A stretch of DNA of 64,000 bases. Source: Fragum whitleyi. Its lineage: Eukaryota; Mollusca; Bivalvia; Cardiida; Cardiidae. A program made the translations under genes and the position numbers. Numbering within the stretch: the first letter of the stretch is position 1; each line of letters starts with the position of its first letter. This document shows, in pieces, positions 24,282-36,500 of this stretch. The notes under the pieces are model-generated. The model searched no databases. It worked only from the letters and a program-made list of their open reading frames with translations, and was not told the DNA's origin. The stretch is from assembly GCA_948146395.1 (NCBI GenBank), contig OX411543.1, positions 73,743,558-73,807,557 of the forward strand. The letters are read 5' to 3'.

Positions 24282-24756
24282 AGTCAAGAACCATTTGTAT
24301 CTTTTCACGAACGTTTTCGTAGAGTTTCGAGAACCAAGATCGATTTGTTTGCATACAAAGGGAGGCAACCCGTCTACGCTTCAGACTTTCATTTATGTTC
24401 TTATTTCCCTTGATTACTGCCTTTAAAACTGAGGAATACAATGAGCCTAAAACATTTGTATTTGCGTGGAAACCTGTAAGAAAAACGCTGTCAAGACGTT
24501 GCCCTCAATACTGACGTCAGTTTTTGTAACTCCATTCCGAGCTCATTTAGATCACAATAGATATTACGTTACGGACGAATGAATTTAATTAGAAAAATAC
24601 CAAAATGCATCATCATCGATTTTTTTTTTAAGATTCAAATGTATTTGATTTAAAAAGATAAAAATGATTTATTCAAAGCAATAGCTTGCGATTTTTTTAT
24701 TATTTCTTTTAAAGGAAAAATTGTAACTTACCAAAATTCAATTGGGAATTTTCATA

Positions 24757-25165
24757 AAACATCATGTGAAATTGACACCGGGAATGATTTAGAAATGATT
24801 TGGAGTGAAATCGAATGAGCGCGATGAGTAAGTTTAAATAAAATTAAAGAAAGGTACATTATCGCCATTTCTTTTCATGTAATCCATTGTTAGTTGCTCC
24901 AGTCCCCGCGATAAAGCTGGCAGATTGTTGAAAGCGACGTAAAACCCCTTTCAAACAAACCAAACCAATCAACTTATTACAAATTCAATTTAGTCAGGGA
25001 AATCGTGATTTCAATTTTCAAAGAAGCTATTGATCTTATCCTTTGTAATGACTATGGACCAGTTTTGAATGATTTGAATGGGTGTTTGGACTGAAAAAAT
25101 AGAGCTATGAGTGGGTGATTTTGAATGGTTTTTAATCGTGGTGAATGGCAATATAATGAAGTGAT
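24757..25165 (+). mobile_element. MITE family B, copy 4 (degenerate, interrupted)
   Basis: ACATCATGTGAAATTGACA marks the left end; GAATGATTTGAATGGGTG and GAGTGGGTGATTTTGAATGG are family B interior words. A SINE tail (24886-24975) interrupts it. The right end is poorly defined. Confidence 0.5.
24886..24975 (+). mobile_element. SINE family 2 tail fragment
   Basis: ATCCATTGTTAG, GCTCCAG and TTGAAAGCGACGTAAAA match the 3' half of SINE family 2 at 60860-60940. Confidence 0.65.
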
Positions 25166-25248
25166 TAATAGTAACAAGGCGCCCGCGAGAACGTTATAAT
25201 CCTGGACTGCGGATTGGGCGTTCATCGTCTTCGCCACTTGCTTTACTT

Positions 25249-25290
25249 CCTAAACATCGTAATTGCAGCTTGAAAGCTGAGTATTTTCGA
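25249..25290. repeat. degenerate small hairpin, family G
   Basis: ACATCGTAATTGCAGCTTG and AAGCTGAGTATTTTCGATG are decayed arms of the hairpin seen intact at 29348-29393 and 53710-53747. Confidence 0.5.
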
Positions 25291-25299
25291 TGCGTTAGA

Positions 25300-26335
25300 T
25301 GATACTGTCTCAGATTGTCTTAAATATCTTTCGTTGCCTTGAATGGGATTTTCGGTCGGCTTCATTTTGTCATTTTCTGATTTGTTTTTATGTCGCTTTG
25401 ACTAAAATTTACATATCATTGTGAAAAATCTGAATGGTGCAGGTAAAAGCCTGTAAATATACAGCTTTATCATTGTATGGTTGTGAAACCAACAATGTCG
25501 TACCTGCAGCTTGAATAAAACCATAGATACAATATTCCGGTCATTAACCAACAACTTGTTTATCTCTACAGAGACATAATCTCTAAAACTATATGTACAT
25601 TTTATTTTGATGTGACTAATTACATTCTATTTTAGAGGAAAAAAGTGGTGATTCAGAATTAAAGCAATAATGTCGAAATCACATAGCCTTTGCACTTAAT
25701 TGCTGGTCGAACTAAATGTCGTACCTGGAAAATGAATAAAGTCTGTAGATACTACATTTCGGTTGTCCATCAACAACTTGATATTTTTACAACCCTCAAT
25801 CTCTTAAAGGGCTTTATTTCGAAAATTGTCTTCGACTCTATGATGTCATATGATTGTGACTTGATGACGTCGTCTTTTAATATCGATCCCGCAATACTTT
25901 ACTATGGTTGTAGAAAAAATTATTGCGCGCTTTTTATTCAGGAACTACTGCCTTTGGCGGATGAAAGTGGACACTTAGTCCAACATTTTTTCTCTGAAAG
26001 TACTTCTTGAAATTTCCTTACGATTGCTAGAGGCAAGGAAATTTCTTGAGAGGAATTTCCTGGCCTAAAAATCATTTAAAAGGGGACATCTTAAGCTTTT
26101 ACTGTGAAGAAGCATTTTGCATGCATGGAAACGAATGTCAAAGCAACGTAGAAAGCCAAATCGTTTCAAGAAATAAGTTAAGCAAACAAATGAAGAACAA
26201 GCAAGCTATGAAACAAAAGGAATGAGACAAATAAATAAGCCACATTGCAAACTACACCAACGAGACGAATTCGAAAGTGAATATTGTTTATGTCTGCCAT
26301 ATGACATATATCATTTGCTTAATAATATGACGTTG
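25300..26335. other. no gene seen; divergent direct duplication
   Basis: 25494-25583 and 25713-25802 share AATGTCGTACCTG, then AACAACTTG and the end CTC. This is an old direct duplication 219 bp apart. No convincing coding sequence. Confidence 0.45.
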
Positions 26336-26446
26336 CGATGACGTCATTTGGGACGTGATCCAACACATGTGTTAGACAGGGATATCTCTAATGCTCATTC
26401 GTCAAAGAAGACATGGGGAGCTGTGAGGGAAAAAAATATATAACAT

Positions 26447-27012
26447 TTAACACCGTACAACCGGCTGCGGCGAAGACAGATGTGAGTCAACTACGACAGA
26501 TTCGGTGAACTGTGTCATGTAGACGGTAGACCAAATGAATTTATTCGTATGAATAAACAACGAAGGTCTGGTATTCTTAAGTTGATTGATAAACGCGTAA
26601 GTGTTCAGTGATTCTATAGAATAAATATTTATTTATATTCTTCGCATATAAGGCCACAACCATTGGTTATTTCGTAGATTTCCCATGAAAAGTTACAAAA
26701 TTTGTCTTTATGCAAAGATTTTCGCCTATTTCTCGATAAATACTAGTTTAAATTACACACAACTGAAGTGTAATCATCCGCCTATATTTCCTTCGCATAT
26801 AGAGCCTTAATTCCCCAAATTTAATTGACAGCAAGTCCTAAAAGACGACATTATCCAAAAGTTGTTGCCTCTAAATAGATTTATTTGGCATACCATCTAC
26901 TTGGCACAATTCGCTGTATCTGTCGTAGATGACTCTCATCTGTTGTCGTCGCAACCGGTTGTACGGTGTGGATTAGGAAAAAAAAACACTGGAAGAATAC
27001 CAGACCAAAAAC
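26447..27012. repeat. inverted repeat with matching translations
   Basis: 26460-26550 (plus) and 26880-26975 (minus) both start ACCGTACAACCGG and translate to similar peptides: NRLRR, then Y-DR, ELC and VDG. The plus copy has an in-frame TGA where the minus copy has AGA. It may be part of a foldback element or of a captured exon; the protein is not recognised. Confidence 0.5.
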
Positions 27013-27199
27013 ATTTAAGTTACATCTACAGTAGTAACTAAATATGTAAATCTGCCATGCATCATCTAATTGGAATCGTCTTTTAAAGACTAGTCCATCG
27101 AGATTTTGCAAGGTAGAATATAACAATGAATGAAAACACCAGGTACGATTTTTGATTTTGACTTACGATTATTACTACTTTTTTTTTTGTAAGAAGTTT

Positions 27200-27309
27200 A
27201 GTAAAACGGGCACTTGAAAGGTTAATTTAAATTTTGCATGAAATGAAATAATTGGGCTTCAAAGGGGGTTTGTTTGAAACCCCCCGAATCCCCTCCGAAT
27301 CCGCCACTG
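27200..27309 (-). mobile_element. terminal fragment of the 81-bp-repeat element family
   Basis: AAAGGTTAATTTAAATTTTG, GGGCTTCAAAGGGGGTT and the end GAATCCGCCACTG correspond to one repeat unit plus right terminus of 23246-24281. Confidence 0.6.
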
Positions 27310-28134
27310 TGTATGCTTTAGCCGGTAAGATACATACTCATGCAACCAGGGACTCTCAATATACATATGCATATCAAGGGTCCGTGATTCAACCTTCCAC
27401 ATTTAATTAAAGTCTTTTGCCTCCAGATTCAAACATTCTAGTTAGCTGAACAGATAGTTCCATACATCAGTTAAAAAAACCGAATTTTATGACTGCTTTT
27501 TTGTAAGCTTTCTCAAAGTCCAATATAAAATGTTTCTTTTTAGCTTTGCGTATTGAAATTATAAGACATGTAGATATTTTTTTTATTGCATTGACGTATA
27601 AAGTCTAAAAAAAGTACCCGTAATCACACCTACGTATGTACCTACTTCGAGTTATTATGTATGTGATTAAGTTTTCGTTTTCATAGATTCCTGAAAAAAA
27701 GCGCATTCGTCTTTAAATACGAAGCGATACTTATCAGACTGTCTAATTTCTAAAAAAAAAACGTTGTTGAAAATGTCACACATAGGCTTAAGCCTTAATG
27801 TATGATTCTCTCAACAACAACACTATACATATTTTAAGGTGACAGACATTTATTATCTCTCGTATTAATATCCCCACATGTACAAAGCCACGCCAATATT
27901 TGTTTACAATTGTAATCCATCTATATGCGATAGTCAGACCGATTACCCGTTATAATTGTCTGATAACCCGTCTGTCAAATTATCTCGTCTGGACGCTTTC
28001 GATTTTCCCAGGGTCTCGTGACTAATTATGAAAGATACCCGGATTTTAAATAGCACCGGATAATCAGGTATGGATTTTATTATTTCTTCGAAAGTTGTTC
28101 TGGTCATTGTGTAGAAAATTGTGAGGCTTGCAAC
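27310..28134 (+). promoter_or_regulatory. upstream region and likely promoter of the LIM-homeodomain gene
   Basis: No ORF. The last 260 bp before the ATG are less AT-rich and contain TAATTATG (28022) and a TATA-like TTTTAAATAGC at about 28044, 80-90 bp before the start codon. The spacing is compatible with a short 5' UTR. Motif-based only. Confidence 0.35.
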
Positions 28135-31100
28135 ATGGCGGATATACGGAATCTACAAAATAATATGAACAGTAAGCAATAGTAATCATTATTTGTCATT
28201 TACAAACGTTAAAAATCATTACAAATTCGGACACAAAATAAACACGTTGTAAAATGAGACTCCCAATAATGAACAAAAATACCTTTCAGTTTTTTTTCTT
28301 TTTGTTTTGTTGTTGTTGTTTTTAACGCCAGGGATTTTATGACATTTTTTCTTCATACAACTATTCATCATTTTCTTATTTTTGCTTGTTTCATATCACT
28401 CTTCATTTTTCCTCATAATCATCAAAATTGAACAAATTGACAAGACTTTCTCTGCTTTTTTACCTGTTACTGACGACCACCAAAACGCTCTAGAAAGGAG
28501 TGGTATTTAAAAAAGTTATAACTAAATGATTTGTTTCTCCTTTTTCCCCCTTAATCCTGAAAAAAATAAAACAACCAATTTTAATTTAAGAAAATAAGAA
28601 TTGTCCATTTGTCGTCCGCGAATTTATCAGTACAAAATATTGCCTCTAGTATACAAGGGTTTAAAACATAACTGACCTTTGAAATCTTATTCGTTTGTTT
28701 GTTTGGATGGGTTTTTACGTCGCTATCAACAATATCTCTGCAACTATACTACTAGTCTACTACTAATACTATGCAGTGGTAAGCTAGGAAGCTAGGAGCG
28801 TCTAGGAATCGAATAAATGGCGCATGCAAATTTGAAAAAAAAAAGTACAATGCATGTTCAAGAGTAGAGCAATTGAAACAGAAAAAGAACATGTTTGTAG
28901 AATGTTTGCCTTTAAGTCAAAACATTCGTATTGAATTTTACAAAAGTTCATTAGAATATGCCGAATTTGGTATGCTTACACTAAACCCCATGCTTTAGCT
29001 TAGACCTCTAAAATCGGTTTTTAGCTTCAAATGTTAAAAACGTTATCTCTGCAAAAACGAAGTACATTTGAGTTCTCAATTTATGATTCTTGGATATTTC
29101 AGAAGCCCCAGTGTGTTCAGGCTGTACCAAGCCTATCTATGATGGTACAGTGTTCAAAGTTAACGGTAGATGTTGGCATAATGCGTGTTTACGATGTGTA
29201 GTGTGCCATTTAAACGTGAAGGAGTTCTGTCATATGAAAGGAAACGAGATATTCTGTAGGGCGGACTTTATAAGGTAGGTGAAATAAAGCCAATAAAGTG
29301 GAATTCGTTTATCGCAACCTTGTCTATTATCGTCGTTTGGAGACGAACACCTCGAAACTACAGCTTTTTCCAAGCTGTAGTTACGAGGTGTTAGCCGTCT
29401 AGAGACAAAATATTACTTAATTGCAATTTATGCGCAAATATTAGACATAAACAATGATTCTTTTAATTGCAATTTTTAGTCAATCAAAACAACAACAAAA
29501 AAATAAACATATAAGTTCAGCAAGCAATCCCTTCTCCTTCCGGTGAAGGCAGTGGCCACCGTCTACTAGGTTCCGTTGGAATAGTGTGTCTGCAAGATAC
29601 CATGTAATAATGATTATTTGGCCGCTATCTAGAGTTACTCCCTTATTTTTTAAAATGAAATTCAGTTCTACTATCAGCTGAAAACCATTTGACGTTTTTG
29701 GTCAATTCAACAACCATTCTCTTGAATTATGACGGAACGTTCCTAAAGGAACTGCTTGGCATAAAAATGGTGAAACGATTACTTTGAATATAGAAAATTC
29801 GTAAGTTTAATTCTTCAAAGAAAGAGAATCAACTCCATCCATTTTTATCTTGAGGTATCCTGCGACAAAAAATGAGCTATGTAGCCTATTATGGTTGTTT
29901 ATCATGAGGTCTCAACTATGAGAAATTATCATGACTCGGCAAAGCCTCGTCATGATAACATCACCCAACCTTGACCAGATAACATTGTTATTTTATGACA
30001 CTCACACACTTACATGTTATTCTCTATATATCACATATACAGTTTCATATCTATTTCAGGTTATATGGTACGAAATGTGCATCCTGCTTTGAAGTTATCT
30101 CTCCTGCGGAAGGTGTCTGTATTACCAACGGTAACGCCTTTCACCCGGCTTGTCTTCGATGTGTGCTGTGTGATAATAACATACAAACCGGGACACAGTT
30201 CTATTTGAGAGAAGATTTCAAGATTGTGTGTCAAAAAGACTTTCTAAGGACAAATGAACAACAAGGTAATTTCAAATAAACATTTCTTAGATGGAAGAGC
30301 AAGACGACCAAACTTGTATCTATTTCTGAGTTATGTATACAAACACGAGCTTATTGAATGGCAGTTATATATTTTTCAACCCCCCTAATGTATATAAATT
30401 TTAGGTACGTGACTTTTTTGCATGCCTGCGCGCAGAATACATGTAGTTCCCTTATTAAATGGCTCAAATTTTGTTTTTGTGACATTAAAATAAGAAAGTT
30501 TCTGGATTCATGGAGGTATTAAACTAAAAAAAGAGGTTATCACACTGGTGAATAATTCCGCTTAGTGTATTCACATTTGCCATAATGTGACCTATTAAAA
30601 CATACATGATTTAAAAAAAAATATAAAAGCCATTTATAATGTCTCGAAGTGAAGTCGAGACGTTTTTGTCGCTCATCACAATACTCAGGTCAAAAGCGAC
30701 TTTCAATTCAAAGCGACTTTCGACCCCCCTCCACTAAAGGATAAAGATTAGTTTGTTTACGTAAAAAGACAGGAGATAAATCTGTAAATTTGACCTCAAG
30801 AGGTCACGCAGACACACTAATGACCGTTAATCGAATAAACAGGTAAATCGATACATTCAGACAGTCTATCACCTTTATTGTTATTTAGTCTGCATTATCG
30901 TTCTCAAATAGGTAACATTGATAGCCGTGATAATGCAAATACGTAATAATCTTTTACATGAAAAAAGAAAAGTACGTGTACTTTTATTTGATCAAAACAA
31001 GGATAAAGGTTGTTGATGTTATTGTTGTTGTTGTCGTCGTCGTCGATTTTTTTTTCTCTGCATGGTGAGCCGTGACCAGGGCCTGAGGTTATAAAACTTT

Positions 31101-32977
31101 TCTCAGGCTCAACTGAGAATTTTCTGAAATTCAAATAAATGTATGAAAATAAAAGATAACATTAATAAGTTGTTATTTATAACAACTTATTAATATTTTT
31201 TTCGTTATGTCTATATACATTAAAATGATAATTAAAAAAGAATTACGGCTTTATTCACAAATTGAAATTTAAGAAAAATTTTAATTGAGATGAGAAAAGT
31301 TTTATAACCTCGGGCCCAGGTGACATGTTATTTTATAGAACACACTCTTCAACTTCTTACAATTTGTGCTGACCCATTGAAACTATAATATGCCACACTT
31401 GTGTTTTGGTTTAGTCTATGAATATTCAAATTATATTTCCAATTTTTAAAATGGATTGACAGTTCATATCGCGCTTTGATTAAACTTATTATTTAGTAAC
31501 TTCAAAAAAGTATTTTTCGAAAATTTAACAGCGAGAACTTTAAGAATGCCGATTTTTATGGTCTCACTTTCAAAACAGCCCTGAGAAATATTACCGTACT
31601 GCCCGCTTTTTTTCTTTTTAGAAAAAAACAAAATAACATATTCAGATTTGTTCAAAGAGAAGTTTACTACTAACTTTCTTCATATAAGTTTACTGTTTTT
31701 GTCATTGTAGCTTTACCACAAAGTGAAAGCGAAACGGACGAGTCCGGATCAGACGAAACTTACGAGCACCAGCCGATGTGTCTTTCCTGTGATCAACTGC
31801 GCATGCTTAATGACCTATATACTTACCAAAAGCGGCCTTCGCGTTCGGAGCGTCAAGAACTATGCAAACAAACAGGGCTGACTGGTAGGCAGATACAGAT
31901 ATGGTTCAAGAATAGAAGATCTAAAGACAAGAGAAGGAAATTCAATGGGTCGACCGCTAATGTACAGCAAAACCAAGGTAGCTATTTTCCCCCCTTTAAG
32001 AAAAAAAAAATCCAGCACGGATCTACAAAATTTCAATGTAGTCTAGGTAGTACTTGCAACTCTTAATCGACGTCCTTTTGAATACATGTGGTCTTAAGGA
32101 AGAAAATTGTAAATAAAAACATCTTTACTAATAGACTGTTTACTGTTTTTAAATATATTCGTTTCTTCAAACAATCCAAATAGTTAATTCATATTGCCAT
32201 AAACTTAAGTCAAACTAGCCTTCAAGCAATATTAGTAAGTGCAGCTATTTAATCACAAATAAAAAGAAGAAGAAGAAGAAAAGGAAGAAGAAGGAAAAAA
32301 TTATACGCTTATGCCGCCATGCTAATCGCTTTTGATTGATTTATTTTTTTTTCCAAGAGCCATGTTCACATCTTTATTTATACGCTGAAATATATCAAAA
32401 TATAAGTAGAATTTTCTATTTTGACACGTCGATTGTATACAATTGTATTGTAATCACAAGTCACCATAGCCTATTCGAGTTATACAACATGAATAAACCA
32501 ATTATTTATTCTATGTTTAAAGTGCATTAAGCAGTTATAACTCGAATTCGTTATTGTGATTTGTGATTACAGTACATTGTTATACAATCGACGAGTCAAA
32601 ATAGCTAATTTTACTTGTGGTTCCTATGTTTTCATTTGTATCCAATGTCTTTTTGGATTTACTTATTTACTTCATAGATTGTAAAAACCAACAACCCTAT
32701 ATTTTCAGAGGTAAATCCACAAAGCGCTTGGCAGACAGAAAATAGGGCAAATAATCACTTCAATAGTGAAACAATGGCAAACTTCCAAGTGTACTGCCCT
32801 CTAGACTTTATGGACCCCGGCTCCATGCCACCAAATATAGAGCTGAGCCCAGAAGATTTGTGTAATGGAGAAGTTGTAGCAGGAAAACAGAATATCAACA
32901 TCCGGTCAAATATGAAAGGCGTCACTTCCGCTTGCTATGTCACAAACAATTTAATTTTGAACTGGTTAGCTGTGTAA
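28135..32977 (+). CDS. LIM-homeodomain transcription factor, divergent (five exons)
   Basis: Exons are 28135-28171, 29103-29274, 30060-30265, 31711-31977 and 32709-32977. All junctions are GT..AG and phases agree, giving 316 residues. LIM1 (residues 17-67) and LIM2 (76-130) have all eight zinc ligands each, ending CRAD and CQKD. An acidic linker (SESETDESGSDE) precedes the homeodomain (156-215) with IWFKNRR. Asn51 and Arg53 are present. Position 50 is Lys, where LIM-HD proteins normally have Gln, and the N-terminal arm (YEHQPMCL) has lost Arg5. The family consists of nuclear regulators of cell fate whose LIM domains bind LDB-type cofactors. I could not place it in a named LHX/ISL subfamily. 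The TAA stop overlaps an AATAAA at 32977. ATG 28135 is chosen because its 37-nt exon ends in GTAAGC in the right phase. Confidence 0.88.
29348..29393. repeat. small hairpin family G (LIM-HD intron 2)
   Basis: CACCTCGAAACTACAGCTT and AAGCTGTAGTTACGAGGTG form a 19-bp stem with one mismatch. It shares its ACTACAGCTT core with the hairpin at 53710-53747. Confidence 0.7.
29905..30040. repeat. dispersed repeat with hairpin (LIM-HD intron 2)
   Basis: Contains ATCATGAC..GTCATGAT and GACCAGATAACATTGTTAT. The latter is repeated at 44330-44375 as GACCAGATAACATTTATG. It sits against the 3' splice site of exon 3. Confidence 0.45.
31017..31050. repeat. TTG/TCG microsatellite
   Basis: Short TTG then TCG run in LIM-HD intron 3. 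Confidence 0.7.
31075..31322. mobile_element. MITE with GGGCCTGAGG termini (LIM-HD intron 3)
   Basis: Left end GGGCCTGAGGTTATAAAAC and right end GTTTTATAACCTCGGGCCC are inverted repeats of about 27 bp. The centre holds TAATAAGTTGTTA..TAACAACTTATTA, a 13-bp perfect stem. No ORF. Confidence 0.75.
32265..32301. repeat. GAA microsatellite
   Basis: Purine-rich GAA/GGAA run in LIM-HD intron 4. Confidence 0.85.
32395..32625. mobile_element. foldback element (LIM-HD intron 4)
   Basis: The left arm (32395-32487), with TATTTTGACACGTCGATTG and TTCGAGTTATA, is the reverse complement of the right arm (32532-32625). The loop is about 45 bp. Arms differ at roughly one position in eight. Confidence 0.75.
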
Positions 32978-33117
32978 TAAAAACCGCCATATGCATAAGG
33001 GGAGAAGATGTTAAAATATTATGTGTGTTATTGTTCTTTTCAAAACATGAATACTCATTAAAGTACTGCAATATTCAGCCTCGACTTTGAAATTCGCGTT
33101 TTGATGAATATATGCGC

Positions 33118-33243
33118 GTGCGATATTCCTCGCGAAAACCCATGTGTTTGCAAATTATACACATCTTTGCACATGCTTTTGCGTGCAAGACACGGCATAG
33201 TTTGCCAACAGTTCGCAACACTTAGTCATCCTGAACGCAAGAC
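33118..33243. mobile_element. hairpin MITE family C, copy 3 (degenerate)
   Basis: GTTTGCAAATTATACACATC and TTAGTCATCCTGAACGCAAG are recognisable family C pieces 140 bp downstream of the LIM-HD stop. The left terminus is lost. Confidence 0.6.
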
Positions 33244-33244
33244 T

Positions 33245-35482
33245 CGACAAACAAAAAGTGAATAAATAATATTCGTTCGATTGCCTCATAGTCGATCCGC
33301 GGGGGCTGGACATGTAGCGTAAATTAATAACCCGCACAAGATGATCTTAGCCTTTAATTTACGCACTTGTGAAATTGTTCGATTTTCACGTACACACTTA
33401 TATCGTTTTTTTTGTTGTTGTTTTTGTGGGGTTTTTTTGTTTTTTTTTTTTCTTTCTTTAATCCATTTATCAGAGGAAAGGGAAACGTTTATAAAGAAGG
33501 GAAACACGAAAAAACAAACATTTTCTCTGGTCAACAATAAACACAGTGTATAACCGTACAGGAGAGTAAGCCGGAAGTGATATCTGCTATCTTCATAAAT
33601 TATCAGGGGTGACACCACAATTATTGAAGAAAATTGGTTATTTAAAGCAATTATGTAAAATCCACGTTCTCTATTCAAAAGTGTTCTACAGTTTCGCAAA
33701 GGCTGTTCGACATTGTTTCGTATATGCGTTTTGTTTGATCATGCAGTGAATATTTCCCCCTTAATTTTCATGCCATCATTGAGTTGAGACCGATTTATCC
33801 GCAGGTTTGACTTTACCAACATTGTAATGCATTAATGAAAAACATTATTTTTTCATAATTACCTTCGGAAGGTTAGAAAAGCTATTTTCTTGATAACCTG
33901 TATCAAATAATTTCAATTTAACACCGAACTATCCTAGAATTGGTCTTTGAAGTGAAAACATTCTTCTTTTGACTGTACGTGATAGTTACAACCGTACGGT
34001 ATCAATAGTTACCAACACAAGTAAAATTAATGTACGAATAGTTCGCTTCCCATATTGGAATTCGCATAATTACATGTGTGCCTTTTCATAAGCACATTAT
34101 TGAACTGATGTAGTCCGAAACCAAAATTTGAAACTACACGAACTTTCAATTTAATCCATAGCAAAGGTAGTATATATTATATTATAATAACTTACGGACA
34201 CATGGTTCAAGGAACAAGAGGTCAACAAAAGCTCACATTTCAATGTTACATGTATTCAAACTGTAGGTACGAGTATGCGATCCCGGAGAGACGAAACGCA
34301 GAAACACTCTTAAATCTATGCAGTCCTTTTCTGCAACATTTTTTTTTTGATAATAATATGATTATATCTGATATATATAAAACAAAAGACTCGAATAAAG
34401 TCTCAACTTTATCATAAGAATTCACAAATGATCGTTAAGAAGTTGCAATTTAAACGTAAACTGTCTAAAAATAATTATCTTACAAACCTAAATGATGTAT
34501 AAATAGCCCTTGAAAGTTTGCATTTACCAGATTTGTCCAAAAGAACTTGGAAAGAATCGTGGAATTTTACCGTAAATATATCGTAACAACGCGCAATTAA
34601 GCGTGAATGCACGCAAATAAATTGTAAAACGTGCGTTAAATATATGAGGATCCGCCAAGTTTTACAAAAAATACGAATCCGTATGAAATGATTAGAAACT
34701 TTCGTAGGTGGGAACCTTCCTTTAACAATTACAGTGCGGATTGTTACTACATTTTGGATACTTAGGAGTAAATATCGATATGTTAATGTTATATTTCGAA
34801 TATCTATGATTTATGTATGAATATTTACGACTCTGTAGTATTGCTTTCTTTCATTTCCAAATAGCATAACAAAAACGAGCGAATTTCTGAGTATCATTAT
34901 TTGAAGTACTCGAGAATCTAGCATCTAGCATCTGTCCTATGACAGATATCGAGGCAGTTATTTCAACTGCTGCTCGGGCTAAAAACCTTGTGACAACAGC
35001 TTGGATATACAACTGTTTCTGTAAATATGAGGTTTTGGTCTCGAAACGACGATTTTCGGATGTTCACCGGACGGCAGATGGACAAACTTCTTTAGTTGAT
35101 ACTGGTTCAGTTACGAGGTCGACCATCCCGAGGTTGATAGGCCTACACGAGTACATGTTTCCTGTTCGCAACATTCTTGAAATTCATTGGCCCATGAAAA
35201 ATGCAACCTGCATTCAAAATAGAAATATGCTACTCAAAGTTTGCTAAGCACCAAAACTTTTTTCAACTATAATATCGGGAAAAAAGAAATGTGATAATAA
35301 AAATGTTGGAAAATTGTCGATTGTTATCAGTTATCAAATTTTAAGAAGAAAATGAAGCTTTATAATGATAAGAATACTAAAAATGTAGACCAAACAGGGA
35401 GACCCTAGAAATTGGTCTGTTTTCTTGAAAATTGAAAAAATCGAATTTGTCCGAAAAAGGTGTTCTTTCAATTGTAGTTCGT
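33245..35482. other. no gene seen
   Basis: AT-rich intergenic DNA with poly-T stretches near 33400-33450. The 102-residue ORF at 34939-35247 shows no recognisable domain or splice context. Confidence 0.45.
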
Positions 35483-36500
35483 TCAATAACGAGTATGAGA
35501 GCCGACGCTGCCAATTAGAGCCTGGCAGCGCCTCTGCATACTCCTGATTAAGTTGTGGATTACTCTTTGGGGAATAACAGACCATTCTTCTTTAAGGATG
35601 TGGCTGAGCTCCTGAAATGTCCTTGGCTGGACCTGGCGAGCCGAAACTCGAACCTGTAGCTCATTCCGCATATGCTCTATCGGATTTAAGTCCGGTGAGC
35701 GAGCCAGCCAGTCCAGACGTGGAATGCCCTCTTCTTGGCTATACTCTTGGGCCATACGGGTCGTGTGTGGACGGGCATCATCATCCATTAAATGAATCCG
35801 TCCCCAATAGCGCCAGCGTAATATCTTGCGTGGTTATTGAGGATTTCATCAATGTACCTACGAGCTGTCAGAGTACCTCTTTCTATAATAAGATCAGTCC
35901 GCCCATACCAGCTGATGCCAGCCAAAACCATGATGGACCCACCCCCATAACGATCGTGCTCAGCAATGTTTGCTGCATGAAACCTTTCCCCCGGTCTTCT
36001 CCTCACCCTAAACCGCCTATCAATGTAGTCTATGCAATACATGGACACATCCGTGAATAGCACGGGGCGCCAGCGTCTAATGCGCCAGTCAACGTGGTCC
36101 AATGCCCATGTTAACTGACGCCGACAATGAACTCGGGACAGCGGAATATGAATACATGGTCTTTTTGACATCAGGTTATGCTCATGCAGCCGTGTTCGTA
36201 TGGTTTGGGTCGAAACTCGCACTCCCGAGGCGTTTGAAGGTCGGAACGCAGCTGCGTTGCCGTAGCAAACCTGTTCCTCTGGGGTTTAATTACCAAAAAA
36301 AACGGTCTCCTGCGACGGAGGTAGCTCTGCTCCTACCTCCACCATGTCTCCCTACAGGTGTACCATACTGTTGGCATCGTGCCCAAGATCTGGTTACAAC
36401 AGTATGGTGAACCCCCAGTACCATGCCAACATCACGGTGTGAAGCCCCTTGCTCCACAATAACTACACTTGTTCGACAGATAAATGTCGTCTGACGCTTG
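35483..36500 (-). pseudogene. Tc1-type transposase (DD34E), frameshifted
   Basis: Reading down the minus strand, an N-terminal helix-turn-helix part (about 36500-36230, broken) contains RDVGMVLGVHHTVV-like sequence. It is followed by RLHEHNLMSKRPC and the catalytic blocks FTDVS, DDDARPH and SPDLNPIEH. Exactly 34 residues separate the second Asp and the Glu, the Tc1 DD34E signature. A one-base deletion between the first and second catalytic blocks (at about 35788-35792) and another near 36290 break the frame. The inverted termini could not be identified. Confidence 0.9.

Noticed and set aside
25690..26010. 106-residue ORF
   Set aside because: Overlaps an old noncoding direct duplication and shows no domain.
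34939..35247. 102-residue plus-strand ORF as a gene
   Set aside because: No domain, no neighbouring exon in phase.
35617..36410. Plus-strand ORFs over the Tc1 region
   Set aside because: Antisense of the transposase, whose DD34E motifs are on the minus strand.
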